Made by a program: the position numbers and the translations under genes. Of a stretch of 64,000 nt of DNA, positions 37,026 through 47,122 are shown in pieces. The stretch is from Staphylococcus roterodami (GTDB lineage: Bacteria > Bacillota > Bacilli > Staphylococcales > Staphylococcaceae). The stretch lies in NCBI GenBank assembly GCA_022493055.1, contig CP092781.1, positions 744,001 to 808,000 of the forward strand, in the 5' to 3' direction. The notes under the pieces were generated by a model, which was given only the letters and a program-made list of their open reading frames with translations, was not told the origin of the DNA and made no database searches. Each line of letters starts with the position of its first letter. The first letter of the stretch is position 1.

Positions 37026-37949
37026 TCATGATTCCTTTGGATGTTCGCCAATAATACGAACTTCACGATTTAACTCAATATCAAATTTTTCTTTAACAGT
37101 CTTTTGTACGTAATGGATAAGATCTTCGTAATCTGTAGCAGTGCCATTATCAACATTCACCATGAAGCCGGCGTGTTTAGTTGACACTTCAACACCACCA
37201 ATTCGATGGCCTTGCAAATTAGAATCTTGTATTAATTTACCAGCAAAATGTCCTGGTGGTCTTTGGAATACGCTACCACAAGAAGGATATTCTAAAGGTT
37301 GTTTTGATTCACGACGTTCTGTTAAGTCATCCATTTTAGCTTGTATTTCAGTCATATTTCCTGGAGCTAGTGTGAATGCAGCTTCTAATACAACCAAATG
37401 TTCTTTTTGAATTATACTGTTGCGATAGTCTAATTCTAATTCTTTTGTTGTGAGTTTAATAAGTGCGCCTTGTTCGTTGACACATAGTGCGTAATCAATA
37501 CAATCTTTCACTTCGCCACCATAAGCACCAGCATTCATATAGACAGCACCACCAATAGAACCGGGGATGCCACATGCAAACTCTAAGCCTGTTAAAGCAT
37601 GATCTCTAGCAACGCGAGAGACGTCAATGATAGCAGCACCACTACCAGCTATAATAGCATCGTCAGACACTTCAATGTGGTCTAATGGTAATAAGCTTAT
37701 GACAATACCACGAATACCTCCCTCGCGAATAATAATGTTAGAGCCATTTCCTAAATAAGTTACAGGAATGCCATGTTGATAGGCATATTTCACAACGGCT
37801 TGTACTTCTTCATTTTTAGTAGGGGTAATATAAAAATCTGCATTACCACCAGTTTTTGTATAAGTGTATCGTTTTAAAGGTTCATCAACTTTAATTTTTT
37901 CATTAGGAATAAGTTGTTGTAACGCTTGATAGATGTCTTTATTTATCAC
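37026..37949 (-). CDS. murB: UDP-N-acetylenolpyruvoylglucosamine reductase MurB
   Basis: A 307-residue FAD enzyme that reduces enolpyruvyl-UDP-GlcNAc to UDP-MurNAc for peptidoglycan. The FAD domain shows [23 protein letters not shown] and the [19 protein letters not shown] region. The catalytic serine is in [11 protein letters not shown], and a C-terminal glutamate in [11 protein letters not shown] completes the proton relay. I prefer the GTG at 37949, which gives 307 aa and about 11 bases spacing from AGAAAGGA; an ATG 12 bases upstream overlaps that site. Confidence 0.93.
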   Translation of the reverse strand: MINKDIYQALQQLIPNEKIKVDEPLKRYTYTKTGGNADFYITPTKNEEVQAVVKYAYQHGIPVTYLGNGSNIIIREGGIRGIVISLLPLDHIEVSDDAIIAGSGAAIIDVSRVARDHALTGLEFACGIPGSIGGAVYMNAGAYGGEVKDCIDYALCVNEQGALIKLTTKELELDYRNSIIQKEHLVVLEAAFTLAPGNMTEIQAKMDDLTERRESKQPLEYPSCGSVFQRPPGHFAGKLIQDSNLQGHRIGGVEVSTKHAGFMVNVDNGTATDYEDLIHYVQKTVKEKFDIELNREVRIIGEHPKES

Positions 37950-38075
37950 TTTTAAGTACATCCTTTCTTATGTCTTTAATATCATATAGTATTATACCAA
38001 TTTTAAAATTCATTTGCGAAAATTGAAAATTAAGTATTAAAATTAGTATAATTGTAAAACACGATATAACTACTG

Positions 38076-38594
38076 TTATAAATATTTTTTACATAGTTTT
38101 TCGAAGTATTGTTGCTTTTGAATCTCATATTGTCTTATTGATGGAGAGTGTTGTAAAATTTGCTGTTTCTTAGAATTGAACAGCAAGGCTATTTCGTTGT
38201 TACTAGATAAGACATGATCAAGTGCAATATATGATTCGAATGTAGACGTATTCATTTGGATTATATGTAAGCGTACTTCTTGTTTTAAATCATGATAATT
38301 GTTAAACTTTGCCATCATAACTTTTTTATTATATTTATGGTGAAGGCGGTAAAAACCAACATAATTTAAACGTTTTTCATCGAGTGCAGTGATATCATGT
38401 AAATTTTCAACACCAACTAAAATATCTAAAATCGGCTCAGTTGAATACATAAAGTGATACGTACCACCGATATGTTTTGTATATTTTACAGGGCTGTCTA
38501 ATAAATTGAATAATAATGATTTTATGTTTGTATATTGCGTATGAAAGTCATAATTTGAATCATTATTAATGAATGGTTGAACATTTGAATACAT
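38076..38594 (-). CDS. GrpB-like nucleotidyltransferase-fold protein
   Basis: A 172-residue protein resembling the GrpB/UPF0157 family of the nucleotidyltransferase fold. The KYTKHIGGTYHFMYSTEPIL-DILVGV stretch corresponds to the GSTSV-PGL-KPIID motif, but is altered: a canonical GS and the second acidic residue are not evident. RLHIIQ matches the family HLH motif. No activity can be claimed. AAAGGAG precedes the ATG. It is divergent from the lipoprotein gene at 38714. Confidence 0.6.
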   Translation of the reverse strand: MYSNVQPFINNDSNYDFHTQYTNIKSLLFNLLDSPVKYTKHIGGTYHFMYSTEPILDILVGVENLHDITALDEKRLNYVGFYRLHHKYNKKVMMAKFNNYHDLKQEVRLHIIQMNTSTFESYIALDHVLSSNNEIALLFNSKKQQILQHSPSIRQYEIQKQQYFEKLCKKYL

Positions 38595-38713
38595 GATAAA
38601 CTCCTTTGATAATAAAACTTAATTTAATCGCGATAAAGTCTGAAATACTATAACATAATTCATTTTCATAATAAACATGTTTTTGTATAATGTATCTGTT
38701 AAGGAGTGCAACC

Positions 38714-39592
38714 ATGAAAAAAATTGTCATATTCGCTATGTTAGCGATTTTAATTATAGTAATTAGTGCATGTGGTAATAAAGAAAAAGAGGCACAACAT
38801 CAATTTACTAAGCAATTTAAAGAAGTAGAGCAAAAACAAAAAGAACTGCAACATGTCATGGATAATATTCACCTTAAAGAGATTGATCATTTAAGTAAAA
38901 CTGATACGACGGATAAAAATAGTAAAGAATTTAAAGCTTTACAGCAAGATGTGAATAATCATCTAATACCAAAGTTTCAAGCATACTATAAATCTGCTGA
39001 AAGTTTACCAGATGATACTACAAAGGTGAAACAATTAAAAAAAGAATACATGGCTATCTCAAATGAGAAAAAGAAGTCGATAAAACAACTAAAGACATTT
39101 ATAGATTTATGTAATCAATCGATTAAGTATAATGAAGATATTTTAGATTATACGAAGCAATTTGAAAAAAATAGATACAAAGTTGAATCGGAAATAAAAC
39201 AAGCAGATAATAAAAATGAAGCAACAAGTTTAACAACAAAGTTAGAACAAAATAATAAAGCATTAAGAGATACTGCTAAGAAAAATTTAGATGATAGTAA
39301 GGAAAATGAAGTGAAGAGTGCTATTAAAAATCATATTATGCCAATGATTGAGAAACAAATTACAGATATTAATCAAACAAATATAAGTGATAAACATGTT
39401 AATAATGCTCGTAAAAATGCTATAGAAATGTACTATAGTTTACAGAACTATTATAATACACGTATAGAGACGATTGAAGTAAGTGAAAAGTTATCAAAGA
39501 TTGATGTAGATAAGTTGCCAAAAAAGGGTATAGATATAACTAGTGGCGATAAAGTCTTTGAAAAAAAGCTTGAAAAATTAGAAGATAAATAA
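38714..39592 (+). CDS. YkyA-like lipoprotein with EMYY motif
   Basis: A 292-residue lipoprotein. The signal peptide ends in lipobox ISAC with C20 lipidated; the rest is long, charged and helical, rich in K, E, Q and N, with coiled-coil character (about 30-70 and 130-190). The motif EMYYSLQNYYN near residue 240 matches the staphylococcal EMYY-motif lipoproteins, related to Bacillus YkyA. Its function is unknown; a spacer-like role at the outer membrane face is plausible. The ATG follows AAGGAG; eight extra codons upstream are open but lack a ribosome site. Confidence 0.8.
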   Translation: MKKIVIFAMLAILIIVISACGNKEKEAQHQFTKQFKEVEQKQKELQHVMDNIHLKEIDHLSKTDTTDKNSKEFKALQQDVNNHLIPKFQAYYKSAESLPDDTTKVKQLKKEYMAISNEKKKSIKQLKTFIDLCNQSIKYNEDILDYTKQFEKNRYKVESEIKQADNKNEATSLTTKLEQNNKALRDTAKKNLDDSKENEVKSAIKNHIMPMIEKQITDINQTNISDKHVNNARKNAIEMYYSLQNYYNTRIETIEVSEKLSKIDVDKLPKKGIDITSGDKVFEKKLEKLEDK

Positions 39593-39745
39593 CTATCATT
39601 ATTATTCAAAGTTAAAAAATTTGAATTTATGGTTAACAGGACAACATTCAATGTGTATAATGATAAACATTGATATTAACTATATGTATAGAAATGTCAC
39701 GCAGATGCTATTTAAATGTGATAATTATTTTTAGAGGTGAATAGA

Positions 39746-40066
39746 GTGGCTATAAAGCTAAGTTCAATTGACCAATTTGAACAGGTTATTGAAGAAAACA
39801 AATATGTTTTTGTATTAAAACATAGTGAAACTTGTCCAATATCGGCAAATGCGTATGATCAATTTAATAAATTTTTATATGAACGCGATATGGACGGATA
39901 CTATCTTATTGTCCAACAAGAACGCGATTTGTCAGATTATATTGCTGAAAAAACGAACGTTAAACACGAATCACCTCAAGCATTTTATTTTGTAAATGGT
40001 GAAATGGTTTGGAATAGAGACCACGGTGATATTAATGTTTCGTCATTAGCACAAGCAGAAGAATAA
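39746..40066 (+). CDS. ytxJ: Monothiol bacilliredoxin-like protein YtxJ
   Basis: A 106-residue thioredoxin-fold protein of the YtxJ (DUF2847) family, found in bacillithiol-making bacteria. The active site is SETCPIS, with a single cysteine, so it would remove bacillithiol from mixed disulfides in a monothiol mechanism. The cis-proline region is HESPQAFYF. The GTG at 39746 is six bases after AGAGGTG; an alternative GTG nine bases earlier overlaps the site. It is followed by a long terminator. Confidence 0.8.
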   Translation: MAIKLSSIDQFEQVIEENKYVFVLKHSETCPISANAYDQFNKFLYERDMDGYYLIVQQERDLSDYIAEKTNVKHESPQAFYFVNGEMVWNRDHGDINVSSLAQAEE

Positions 40067-40076
40067 TAAAAACTAT

Positions 40077-40176
40077 AAGGTTGGAACATATTTGCCTAGC
40101 AATACCTCATGTGAATTGTGATTTTAAATTCATATGCACGGTACTAAGGTTATAATCATGTTCTAACCTTTTATTT
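40077..40176 (+). terminator. Terminator after ytxJ
   Basis: AAGGTTGGAACAT (40077-40089) pairs with ATGTTCTAACCTT (40158-40170), one mismatch, then TTTATTTTT. The 68-nt loop has an inner TGAATT/AATTCA pairing. From 40177 to 40486 I see only AT-rich sequence with a palindrome TGAAACGTTACA at 40445-40456. Confidence 0.65.
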
Positions 40177-40486
40177 TTAAAAATATGTAAAAGCAGTAAC
40201 GTTAGTACTTTTTAATAAACATATGTATAATGTATTCGAGTATTTTTATTAAAAAATTATACGAAGAAATACTTTGAAAGCAAAACTTTTTAAAGATTTT
40301 TTAATGGGGAATTTGCGGTAAAATGAATGATAATGAAGTTAAACTATGTGTATGATATGTGTTAAATATTAGTATAAATAGAGATGTAAGTCATTTTAAA
40401 TTATAAAATTAAATGTAAATAATAAGGTTAGATATACCTTAATTGAAACGTTACACAATAAATAATAAAGTAAGGTGGTCAAGGTT

Positions 40487-41611
40487 ATGAAAGTATTAGT
40501 AGCCATGGATGAATTTAATGGTATTATTTCAAGTTATCAAGCCAATAGATATGTTGAAGAAGCAGTTGCAAGTCAAATTGAAACAGCGGATGTTGTACAA
40601 GTTCCTTTATTTAATGGACGACATGAATTGTTGGACTCAGTATTTTTATGGCAATCAGGTCAAAAGTATCGTATTCCTGTTCATGATGCAGATATGAATG
40701 AAATTGAAGGGGTTTATGGACAAACAGATACTGGTATGACAGTCATTGAAGGGAATTTATTTTTAAAAGGGGATAAACCAATTACAGAGCGTACGAGTTA
40801 CGGCTTAGGTGAAATGATGAAACATGCATTAGATAATGAGGCTAATCATATTGTCATTTCTCTTGGTGGTATTGACAGTTTTGATGCAGGAGCAGGTATG
40901 TTACAAGCGCTTGGTGCGGCATTTTATGATGATGAAGGTCGCATCGTTGATATGAGAAAAGGAGCAGGATTAATTAAATATATTAGACGAATGGATATGT
41001 CAAAATTGCATCCTAAATTGGCAGAGACAAGAATTCAAGTAATGTCAGATTTCTCAAGTAGATTATATGGAAAGCAAAGTGAAATCATGCAAACTTATGA
41101 AGCGCATCAATTAAATCATAACCAAGCTGCTGAAATTGATAACTTAATTTGGTATTTTAGTGAATTATTTAAGAGTGAATTGAAAATAGCTATTGGTCCT
41201 GTTGAACGTGGTGGTGCAGGTGGAGGAATTGCAGCTGTATTGAACGGTTTATACCAAGCTGAAATCTTGACGAGTCATGCACTAGTAGATCAACTAACAC
41301 ATTTAGAAAACTTAGTAGAACAAGCTGATTTAATTATTTTTGGTGAAGGTTTAAATGAAAATGATCAATTGTTAGAAACTACAACTTTACGTATCGCAGA
41401 ACTTTGTCACAAACATCAAAAAATTTCAATTGCAATTTGCGCTACTGCTGAAAAGTTTGATTTATTTGAATCACAAGGTGTAACAGCAATGTTTAATACA
41501 TTTATTGATATGCCTGAAAGTTATACAGATTTTAAAATGGGCTTACAAATACGACATTATACTGTTCAATCATTAAAATTATTGAAAACGCAATTTAATG
41601 TGGAAAATTAG
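40487..41611 (+). CDS. Glycerate kinase
   Basis: A 374-residue GlxK-type glycerate kinase, making phosphoglycerate from glycerate. Family signatures are GLGEMMKHAL (near 105), SLGGIDSFDAGAGMLQALG (near 127) and the GGAGGGIAAVL loop (near 245). The later IFGEGLNEND motif corresponds to the TGEG(R/K) segment, with Asn-Glu in place of the usual Arg-X-Asp. The ATG follows AAGGTGG. It stands alone, with a 420-bp gap upstream and a bidirectional terminator downstream. Confidence 0.85.
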   Translation: MKVLVAMDEFNGIISSYQANRYVEEAVASQIETADVVQVPLFNGRHELLDSVFLWQSGQKYRIPVHDADMNEIEGVYGQTDTGMTVIEGNLFLKGDKPITERTSYGLGEMMKHALDNEANHIVISLGGIDSFDAGAGMLQALGAAFYDDEGRIVDMRKGAGLIKYIRRMDMSKLHPKLAETRIQVMSDFSSRLYGKQSEIMQTYEAHQLNHNQAAEIDNLIWYFSELFKSELKIAIGPVERGGAGGGIAAVLNGLYQAEILTSHALVDQLTHLENLVEQADLIIFGEGLNENDQLLETTTLRIAELCHKHQKISIAICATAEKFDLFESQGVTAMFNTFIDMPESYTDFKMGLQIRHYTVQSLKLLKTQFNVEN

Positions 41612-41760
41612 TACATTTTAGAAGGGTCACAAATTTTGCATTGTTAGTTTTGTGAAAAATTGCATGATAAATATTTGCAAGAGAAAATCATGTCTTATAT
41701 TTAGGATGTATGTGGCTAAAGTTTAATTTCCGTATTAGATACGAATTATAGATAAATAAA

Positions 41761-41806
41761 ATAAAAATCACGCTAACGTAGTACAAAATGTTAGCGTGAT
41801 TTTTAT
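41761..41806. terminator. Bidirectional terminator between glycerate kinase and pepT
   Basis: A perfect 17-bp inverted repeat (ATAAAAATCACGCTAAC and its complement) around a 12-nt loop. A and T runs on both sides serve both convergent genes. Confidence 0.85.
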
Positions 41807-41852
41807 TGTGAATTAAGATTGAAGTGGAGTTCGCTTTATACTAATGTCTCAG

Positions 41853-43079
41853 TTATTTATTTTCAACGATATCTTGAACGATTCCAATAATAACATGTAC
41901 AGCTTTTTCCATAACGTCAATCGATGCATATTCATAAGGACCATGGAAATTGCCACAACCAGTGAAAATATTAGGTGTTGGCAATCCCATAAAGGATAAT
42001 TGTGATCCATCAGTACCACCACGAATAGGTTCAGTATTTGCTGGGATATCTAATTTATCAAATACTCGTTTTGGAATATCAATGATATGTTGTAACGGCA
42101 ATATTTTTTCAGCCATATTAAAATATTGATCAGTAATATCAACTTTTACAGGATAATTTTCAAAATGTGCATTGATATCGTCGCGAATTTCTAATATACG
42201 TTTCTTACGTAATTCAAATTGTTTTTTATCATGGTCACGAATAATATATTGCAATGTTGCTTTTTCGACAGTTCCTTCAAAGCGCATTAAATGATAAAAG
42301 CCCTCGTAGCCTTCTGTGCGTTCAGGTACTTCGCTATCAGGTAATAAACTGTCAAATTGTTCACCTAAACGTATCGCATTTACCATTGCATTTTTAGCAG
42401 AACCTGGATGAACATTTACACCATGACATGTAATCACCGCTTCAGCCGCATTAAAGCTTTCGTATTGTAATTCACCAAATTGACTACCATCCATCGTATA
42501 GGCAAAGTCAGCATTGAATCGTTCGACATCAAATTTATGTGGCCCGCGACCAATTTCTTCGTCGGGTGTAAATCCAATGCGAATTGTACCATGCTTAATT
42601 TCGGGATGTGCTTTTAAATAACAAATGGCCTCCATAATTTCAACGATGCCAGCTTTGTCGTCTGCCCCTAATAAAGATGTGCCATCAGTAACCATCAATG
42701 TATGACCAACTAAACTATTGAGTTCCGGGAATACTTTAGGATCTAATACACGTTTCGTATTACCTAATTTATATGGTTTACCATCATAGTGTTCAATAAT
42801 TTGTGGTTTGACATTAGAAGCATTGAAATCAGGTGAAGTATCTACATGTGCTAGAAAACCGACTGTTGGTACATCAGCATCAATATTGCTTTCTAATGTA
42901 GCGAATAAATATCCATTTTCATCTAAATCAGTCGGTAATCCTAATTGTTGTAATTCTGTTTCTAATACATGTAGCAAATTCCATTGTTTCTCGGTAGAAG
43001 GTGTTGTTGTGGATTGTGGATCAGATTGTGTATCAATTGTCGCATATCTTGTTAATCTATCTATTAATTGTTTCTTCAT
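41853..43079 (-). CDS. pepT: Peptidase T (tripeptide aminopeptidase)
   Basis: A 408-residue M20 metallopeptidase that releases the N-terminal residue of tripeptides. Dizinc ligands are in [10 protein letters not shown] (His/Asp), LLGADDKAG (bridging Asp), TPDEEIGRG (catalytic Glu plus ligand), [10 protein letters not shown] and the C-terminal [12 protein letters not shown] (His). The lid/dimer domain contains the [12 protein letters not shown] substrate-binding histidine region. GGGG-type ribosome site upstream. It follows two ThrE-like exporter genes with a 13-bp gap, making an operon that could couple peptide breakdown to amino acid export. Confidence 0.94.
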   Translation of the reverse strand: MKKQLIDRLTRYATIDTQSDPQSTTTPSTEKQWNLLHVLETELQQLGLPTDLDENGYLFATLESNIDADVPTVGFLAHVDTSPDFNASNVKPQIIEHYDGKPYKLGNTKRVLDPKVFPELNSLVGHTLMVTDGTSLLGADDKAGIVEIMEAICYLKAHPEIKHGTIRIGFTPDEEIGRGPHKFDVERFNADFAYTMDGSQFGELQYESFNAAEAVITCHGVNVHPGSAKNAMVNAIRLGEQFDSLLPDSEVPERTEGYEGFYHLMRFEGTVEKATLQYIIRDHDKKQFELRKKRILEIRDDINAHFENYPVKVDITDQYFNMAEKILPLQHIIDIPKRVFDKLDIPANTEPIRGGTDGSQLSFMGLPTPNIFTGCGNFHGPYEYASIDVMEKAVHVIIGIVQDIVENK

Positions 43080-43092
43080 CCTATTCGACCCC

Positions 43093-43587
43093 TTAAACTC
43101 TATTATTCATGTTATAAGATTTTTTATATGTCTTACCTTTAATTTTACCATACAGTTGTTTGATACGTGTGTAGAGGTAATACAGTATTTCGGATACTAA
43201 AATACCAAATGCAATGGCACCTGATATTAGAGTAACTTCTAAAAAGGTATTTACAGCACTTGTATAATCATTTGAGACTAAAAATCGAGTTGCCTGATAA
43301 GCAGCACCACCTGGTACTAATGGAATGATACCTGGCACTATGAAAATGATTACGGGGCGTTTATATCGACGACTCATCGTATGACTCATTAAACCTAAAA
43401 TTAAACTTCCTAAAAATGACGCGCCAACTTTTCCAAATTCTAAATCAACTGTTAATTGATAAATTGTCCATGCAATGGCACCAACAAAACCACATGCTAC
43501 TAAAAGTTTTTTTGGTGCATTAAAGATAATAGAGAAAAGTACTGTTGAAATAAAGCTTATCGTAAAATGAAATAAATAAAATAACAT
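43093..43587 (-). CDS. Threonine/serine exporter, ThrE_2-type subunit
   Basis: A 164-residue protein with about four or five membrane helices, of the ThrE_2 (DUF3815) family. It corresponds to the C-terminal membrane part of the Corynebacterium ThrE exporter. A signature [15 protein letters not shown] is present near residue 89. Its partner is the longer ThrE-domain gene 17 bp upstream. AAAGGAC precedes the ATG. Substrate assignment rests on the family only. Confidence 0.82.
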   Translation of the reverse strand: MLFYLFHFTISFISTVLFSIIFNAPKKLLVACGFVGAIAWTIYQLTVDLEFGKVGASFLGSLILGLMSHTMSRRYKRPVIIFIVPGIIPLVPGGAAYQATRFLVSNDYTSAVNTFLEVTLISGAIAFGILVSEILYYLYTRIKQLYGKIKGKTYKKSYNMNNRV

Positions 43588-43604
43588 GCTTTAACAGTCC
43601 TTTC

Positions 43605-44366
43605 TTAAATGATTAGTAAAACAATTGCGACACCAGCGCCTATTGCGAATGCCGTTAAGGCAGCTTCAACACCACGCGACATACCGGCAAGTAATTCACC
43701 AGCTAGTAAATCACGAATCGCATTGGTAATTAATATACCAGGTACTAGTGGCATAACGCTGGCAATAGTTATAATATCTTGATTTGTTGCAATGCCTAAT
43801 TTCGTAAACGTGGCGGCAATCGATATGACGACTGCTGCTGCAACAAATTCTGAGAAAAATTTAATTTGAATATAACGTTGTACAAAACTAAACGTTAAAA
43901 ATGCTGCACCACCTGCTATTACTGCTATCCAGCAATCTGATGCAACGCCACCAAACATGAAAAGAAAAAAGCCACATGCGATGGCTGCTGCAAAGAAATT
44001 TGTTAAAAATGAGTATTGCAATGATGCATGTTGTAAATGAATGAACTCTGACTTTGCTTCATCAATTGTTAATTCTTGGTTTGATATTTTACGTGAAAGA
44101 CTATTTGTTAAAGCGATTTTTTCCAAATCCGTAGTACGTTCTTGTACACGAATTAATCGCGTGCTTGTTCGATCATTTAATGAAAAGATGATTGCAGTTG
44201 AACTGACAAAACTATATGTATTATGAAGACCATAACTATGTGCAATACGATTCATCGTATCTTCAACTCGATATGTTTCTGCACCGGACTCTAGCAAAAT
44301 TCTTCCTGCAATCAATACAACATCAATCACTTTATTTTCATCTATAATTGTGATTGAATCAGGCAT
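43605..44366 (-). CDS. Threonine/serine exporter, ThrE domain subunit
   Basis: A 253-residue protein with a soluble N-terminal domain (about 1-115; ESGAETYRVEDTMNRI) followed by about five membrane helices. VMPLVPGILITNAIRDLLAG is the ThrE signature. In Corynebacterium these domains lie in one protein; here they are split over two genes. GGAGGTGA precedes the ATG. It is the first gene of the three-gene group with ThrE_2 and pepT. Confidence 0.85.
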   Translation of the reverse strand: MPDSITIIDENKVIDVVLIAGRILLESGAETYRVEDTMNRIAHSYGLHNTYSFVSSTAIIFSLNDRTSTRLIRVQERTTDLEKIALTNSLSRKISNQELTIDEAKSEFIHLQHASLQYSFLTNFFAAAIACGFFLFMFGGVASDCWIAVIAGGAAFLTFSFVQRYIQIKFFSEFVAAAVVISIAATFTKLGIATNQDIITIASVMPLVPGILITNAIRDLLAGELLAGMSRGVEAALTAFAIGAGVAIVLLII

Positions 44367-44493
44367 ATCAATTCACCTCCAATGATTTTGTTTATTTATT
44401 TGAACAATTGAAGTTTACAACTTGTCGTTGCAACTTTCAATAGTGAGACACTGTGTCTGTATGAAGTAATTGCAAGGTTAAAATTAAAATAAT

Positions 44494-44555
44494 AAAAAAC
44501 TGTTAATCTTTGCTATTGTATCATGATTTAATAATAGCAAATGATTAACAGTTTT
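44494..44555 (-). terminator. gdpS terminator
   Basis: AAAACTGTTAATC / GATTAACAGTTTT with an inner TTGCTATT/AATAGCAA stem, and TTTTTT on the minus strand. It lies about 8 bases past the gdpS stop. The ThrE-group promoter must lie between here and 44366 on the same strand. Confidence 0.75.
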
Positions 44556-44562
44556 GTCGTTG

Positions 44563-45633
44563 TTATAAATTGATAATAGGGTTAAACATGACTTTGTTTC
44601 GCCCTTGGTTTTTGGCTACGTGTACCATGTCATCTGCATCTTTAAATACTTTTCGCTGTGATTTAGGGTCTTCGTCTGTTAGATAACCGACACCTATTGA
44701 TACAGATAATTTAATAACTTCTTTGTTTGGTAAATGGAATGAAGATTTTTCAACGCCTGAACGAATGTTTTCAGCTAATTTAACACTTTGATCTAGTGAA
44801 TAATTGTGTATAACTACAGAGAACTCTTCGCCACCATTTCTAAAAATTTTAAATTGATTTGGTACATAGTTTTTAAGTAATTGTGACATTTGTTTTAATA
44901 CTGCATCACCAGATTTATGTGAATACGTATCATTGACATCTTTAAAGCCATCGATATCAATTAATAATAACGCGATGCTTTGATGTTCTTTTTCAGCTTT
45001 TTGTGAAATCTCATTTAAATGTCTATCGAATTCTTTTACATTGCCTAATCCTGTTAAATAATCATACTTGTCCTCATTTTCATAACGATTAACAAGTGAA
45101 AAGAAGTGCCATATATCTACAAAAGTTATTGCAGATGCTAACGTGATAATTAATGATATTGGTATTAAAATGATAACTTCCGATAGCGTGTAAATAGGAC
45201 TCACTAATGCAACACCGAATAAAATAATAATTGTGACAACATTTAGAATTAATAATGATAGTACATCGTTTTGTTTTAAAAATGGTCCTATAGCACTTGT
45301 TACGGCAGCAATAACGATTAATGTGACACCGTACATAATTGAGTTGTTGAATACTACAATTTCAACAATTGATACAATTAAAGTAGCAGATAATGTATAG
45401 ACCATATTGGTAAATCTACCTAAAAACAATAAAGGAACGAATGTTAAATGAATTAAATAATCCTCACGATAAGGAATAGGGTAAACAGATAATAATAATG
45501 AAACAAGTGTCATTAATACTGTGACATAGGCTTTAGAAAAAACCATACGTTTGTTTTCTGAATACTGTAATCGATGGAATAAATAAATTCCAGCGACGAT
45601 AACAGATATATTGTATATAAATGCTTCGAACAT
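44563..45633 (-). CDS. gdpS: GGDEF-domain membrane protein GdpS
   Basis: A 356-residue protein with six or so N-terminal helices (a 5TM-5TMR-like sensor) to about residue 180, then a GGDEF domain. The active-site motif is GGEEF in [12 protein letters not shown], with an aspartate-rich [15 protein letters not shown] upstream. The signature should permit di-GMP synthesis, but staphylococcal GdpS affects biofilm and protein A expression without c-di-GMP signalling, and staphylococci lack other parts of that network. RBS AAAGGAG. It is transcribed alone; upstream (45634-45950) I see no gene. Confidence 0.9.
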   Translation of the reverse strand: MFEAFIYNISVIVAGIYLFHRLQYSENKRMVFSKAYVTVLMTLVSLLLSVYPIPYREDYLIHLTFVPLLFLGRFTNMVYTLSATLIVSIVEIVVFNNSIMYGVTLIVIAAVTSAIGPFLKQNDVLSLLILNVVTIIILFGVALVSPIYTLSEVIILIPISLIITLASAITFVDIWHFFSLVNRYENEDKYDYLTGLGNVKEFDRHLNEISQKAEKEHQSIALLLIDIDGFKDVNDTYSHKSGDAVLKQMSQLLKNYVPNQFKIFRNGGEEFSVVIHNYSLDQSVKLAENIRSGVEKSSFHLPNKEVIKLSVSIGVGYLTDEDPKSQRKVFKDADDMVHVAKNQGRNKVMFNPIINL

Positions 45634-45950
45634 GTCTTAATCGACTCCTTTAATTGACCACTAGCTATTGTAAGTGAAAACTTACATTTTGTCATTAATT
45701 TATATATAAAATTAACGCTTAATATAGACTTTAATGTTAAAATGTTGCCTTAAATGATATGATAAAAAAATGAGTAATAAACGATATAAACAAAATGAAT
45801 CGTATAGTTGTAAATATGATATCATTTATTGAGCAAATTAATTTATAATAAAGGCATAAGATATACCTAGAGAGTATATAAGTCATTCTATAAAGATTAT
45901 ATTAAATAAATACAACGTTAAAAACAATTAATATCGATGAAGGTGAATAA

Positions 45951-47006
45951 ATGGTTACATTATTACTTGTTGCAGTCACGATGATTGTCAGTTTAATTAT
46001 AACGCCAATCATTATTGCAATATCGAAAAGATTAAATTTAGTTGATAAACCAAATTTTAGAAAAGTACACACAAAGCCTGTATCTGTAATGGGTGGGACT
46101 GTGATTCTCTTTTCATTTTTAATAGGTATTTGGATTGGACATCCTATTGAAACAGAAATCAAGCCACTTATTATTGGTGCGATTATTATGTACATACTTG
46201 GACTTGTAGATGATATCTATGATTTGAAACCTTATATTAAGCTTGCTGGCCAAATAGCTGCAGCTTTAGTTGTTGCTTTTTATGGTGTGACCATTGACTT
46301 TATCTCATTACCAATGGGTACGACGATACACTTTGGATTTTTAAGTATACCAATTACAGTTATTTGGATTGTTGCAATTACTAATGCAATTAATTTAATT
46401 GATGGATTAGATGGATTGGCATCTGGGGTTTCAGCAATCGGACTTATTACAATTGGATTTATTGCGATTTTACAAGCGAACATATTTATTACTATGATTT
46501 GTTGCGTATTATTAGGTTCATTGATTGGATTTTTATTTTATAATTTCCATCCGGCAAAAATATTCCTTGGAGATAGCGGGGCATTAATGATTGGATTTAT
46601 TATTGGATTTTTATCTTTATTAGGGTTCAAAAATATTACAATCATTGCTTTATTCTTCCCAATCGTTATTTTAGCAGTGCCATTTATCGATACCTTATTT
46701 GCCATGATTCGACGTGTTAAAAAAGGTCAGCATATTATGCAAGCTGATAAGTCTCATCTACATCATAAATTATTGGCTTTAGGTTATACGCATAGACAAA
46801 CAGTATTATTAATCTATTCAATTTCTATTTTATTTAGCCTTTCCAGTATTATTTTATATGTATCGCCACCATTAGGTGTCGTATTGATGTTTGTGTTAAT
46901 TATTTTTAGTATTGAGTTGATTGTTGAATTCACAGGGCTAATTGATAATAACTATAGACCAATTTTGAATTTAATTAGTCGTAAGTCTTCTCATAAAGAA
47001 GAGTGA
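45951..47006 (+). CDS. tarO: Undecaprenyl-phosphate GlcNAc-1-phosphate transferase TarO/TagO
   Basis: A 351-residue polytopic enzyme (about 11 helices) that transfers GlcNAc-1-P to undecaprenyl phosphate, the first step of wall teichoic acid synthesis. Family motifs are GLVDDIYDLKP, NLIDGLDGLASG and FLGDSGALMIGF with their conserved aspartates, and the cytoplasmic HLHHKLLALGYTHRQ loop. It is the target of tunicamycin and tarocin. AAGGTG precedes the ATG. Transcribed alone and convergent with yigZ. Confidence 0.95.
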   Translation: MVTLLLVAVTMIVSLIITPIIIAISKRLNLVDKPNFRKVHTKPVSVMGGTVILFSFLIGIWIGHPIETEIKPLIIGAIIMYILGLVDDIYDLKPYIKLAGQIAAALVVAFYGVTIDFISLPMGTTIHFGFLSIPITVIWIVAITNAINLIDGLDGLASGVSAIGLITIGFIAILQANIFITMICCVLLGSLIGFLFYNFHPAKIFLGDSGALMIGFIIGFLSLLGFKNITIIALFFPIVILAVPFIDTLFAMIRRVKKGQHIMQADKSHLHHKLLALGYTHRQTVLLIYSISILFSLSSIILYVSPPLGVVLMFVLIIFSIELIVEFTGLIDNNYRPILNLISRKSSHKEE

Positions 47007-47052
47007 GAAGGGTTTTGGATTAATATACTAATGGAATTAAAAAAGATTATAA

Positions 47053-47122
47053 ATAAAGCACTAGCATAATCGTGGTAATTCAATTGTATTTGAAATACAC
47101 CATCATTTGCTAGTGCTTTTAT
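47053..47122. terminator. Terminator shared by tarO and yigZ
   Basis: ATAAAGCACTAGCA pairs with TGCTAGTGCTTTTAT around a 41-nt loop. The stem reaches into the yigZ stop codon (47119-47121), so that gene ends inside its own terminator. Confidence 0.7.

Noticed and set aside
40445..40456. TGAAACGTTACA upstream of glycerate kinase considered as a cre site
   Set aside because: The left half is one base shorter than the cre consensus, so the core spacing is wrong.
45513..45695. 60-codon minus-strand frame at the start of gdpS
   Set aside because: Overlaps the first membrane helix of gdpS in another frame and has no ribosome site.
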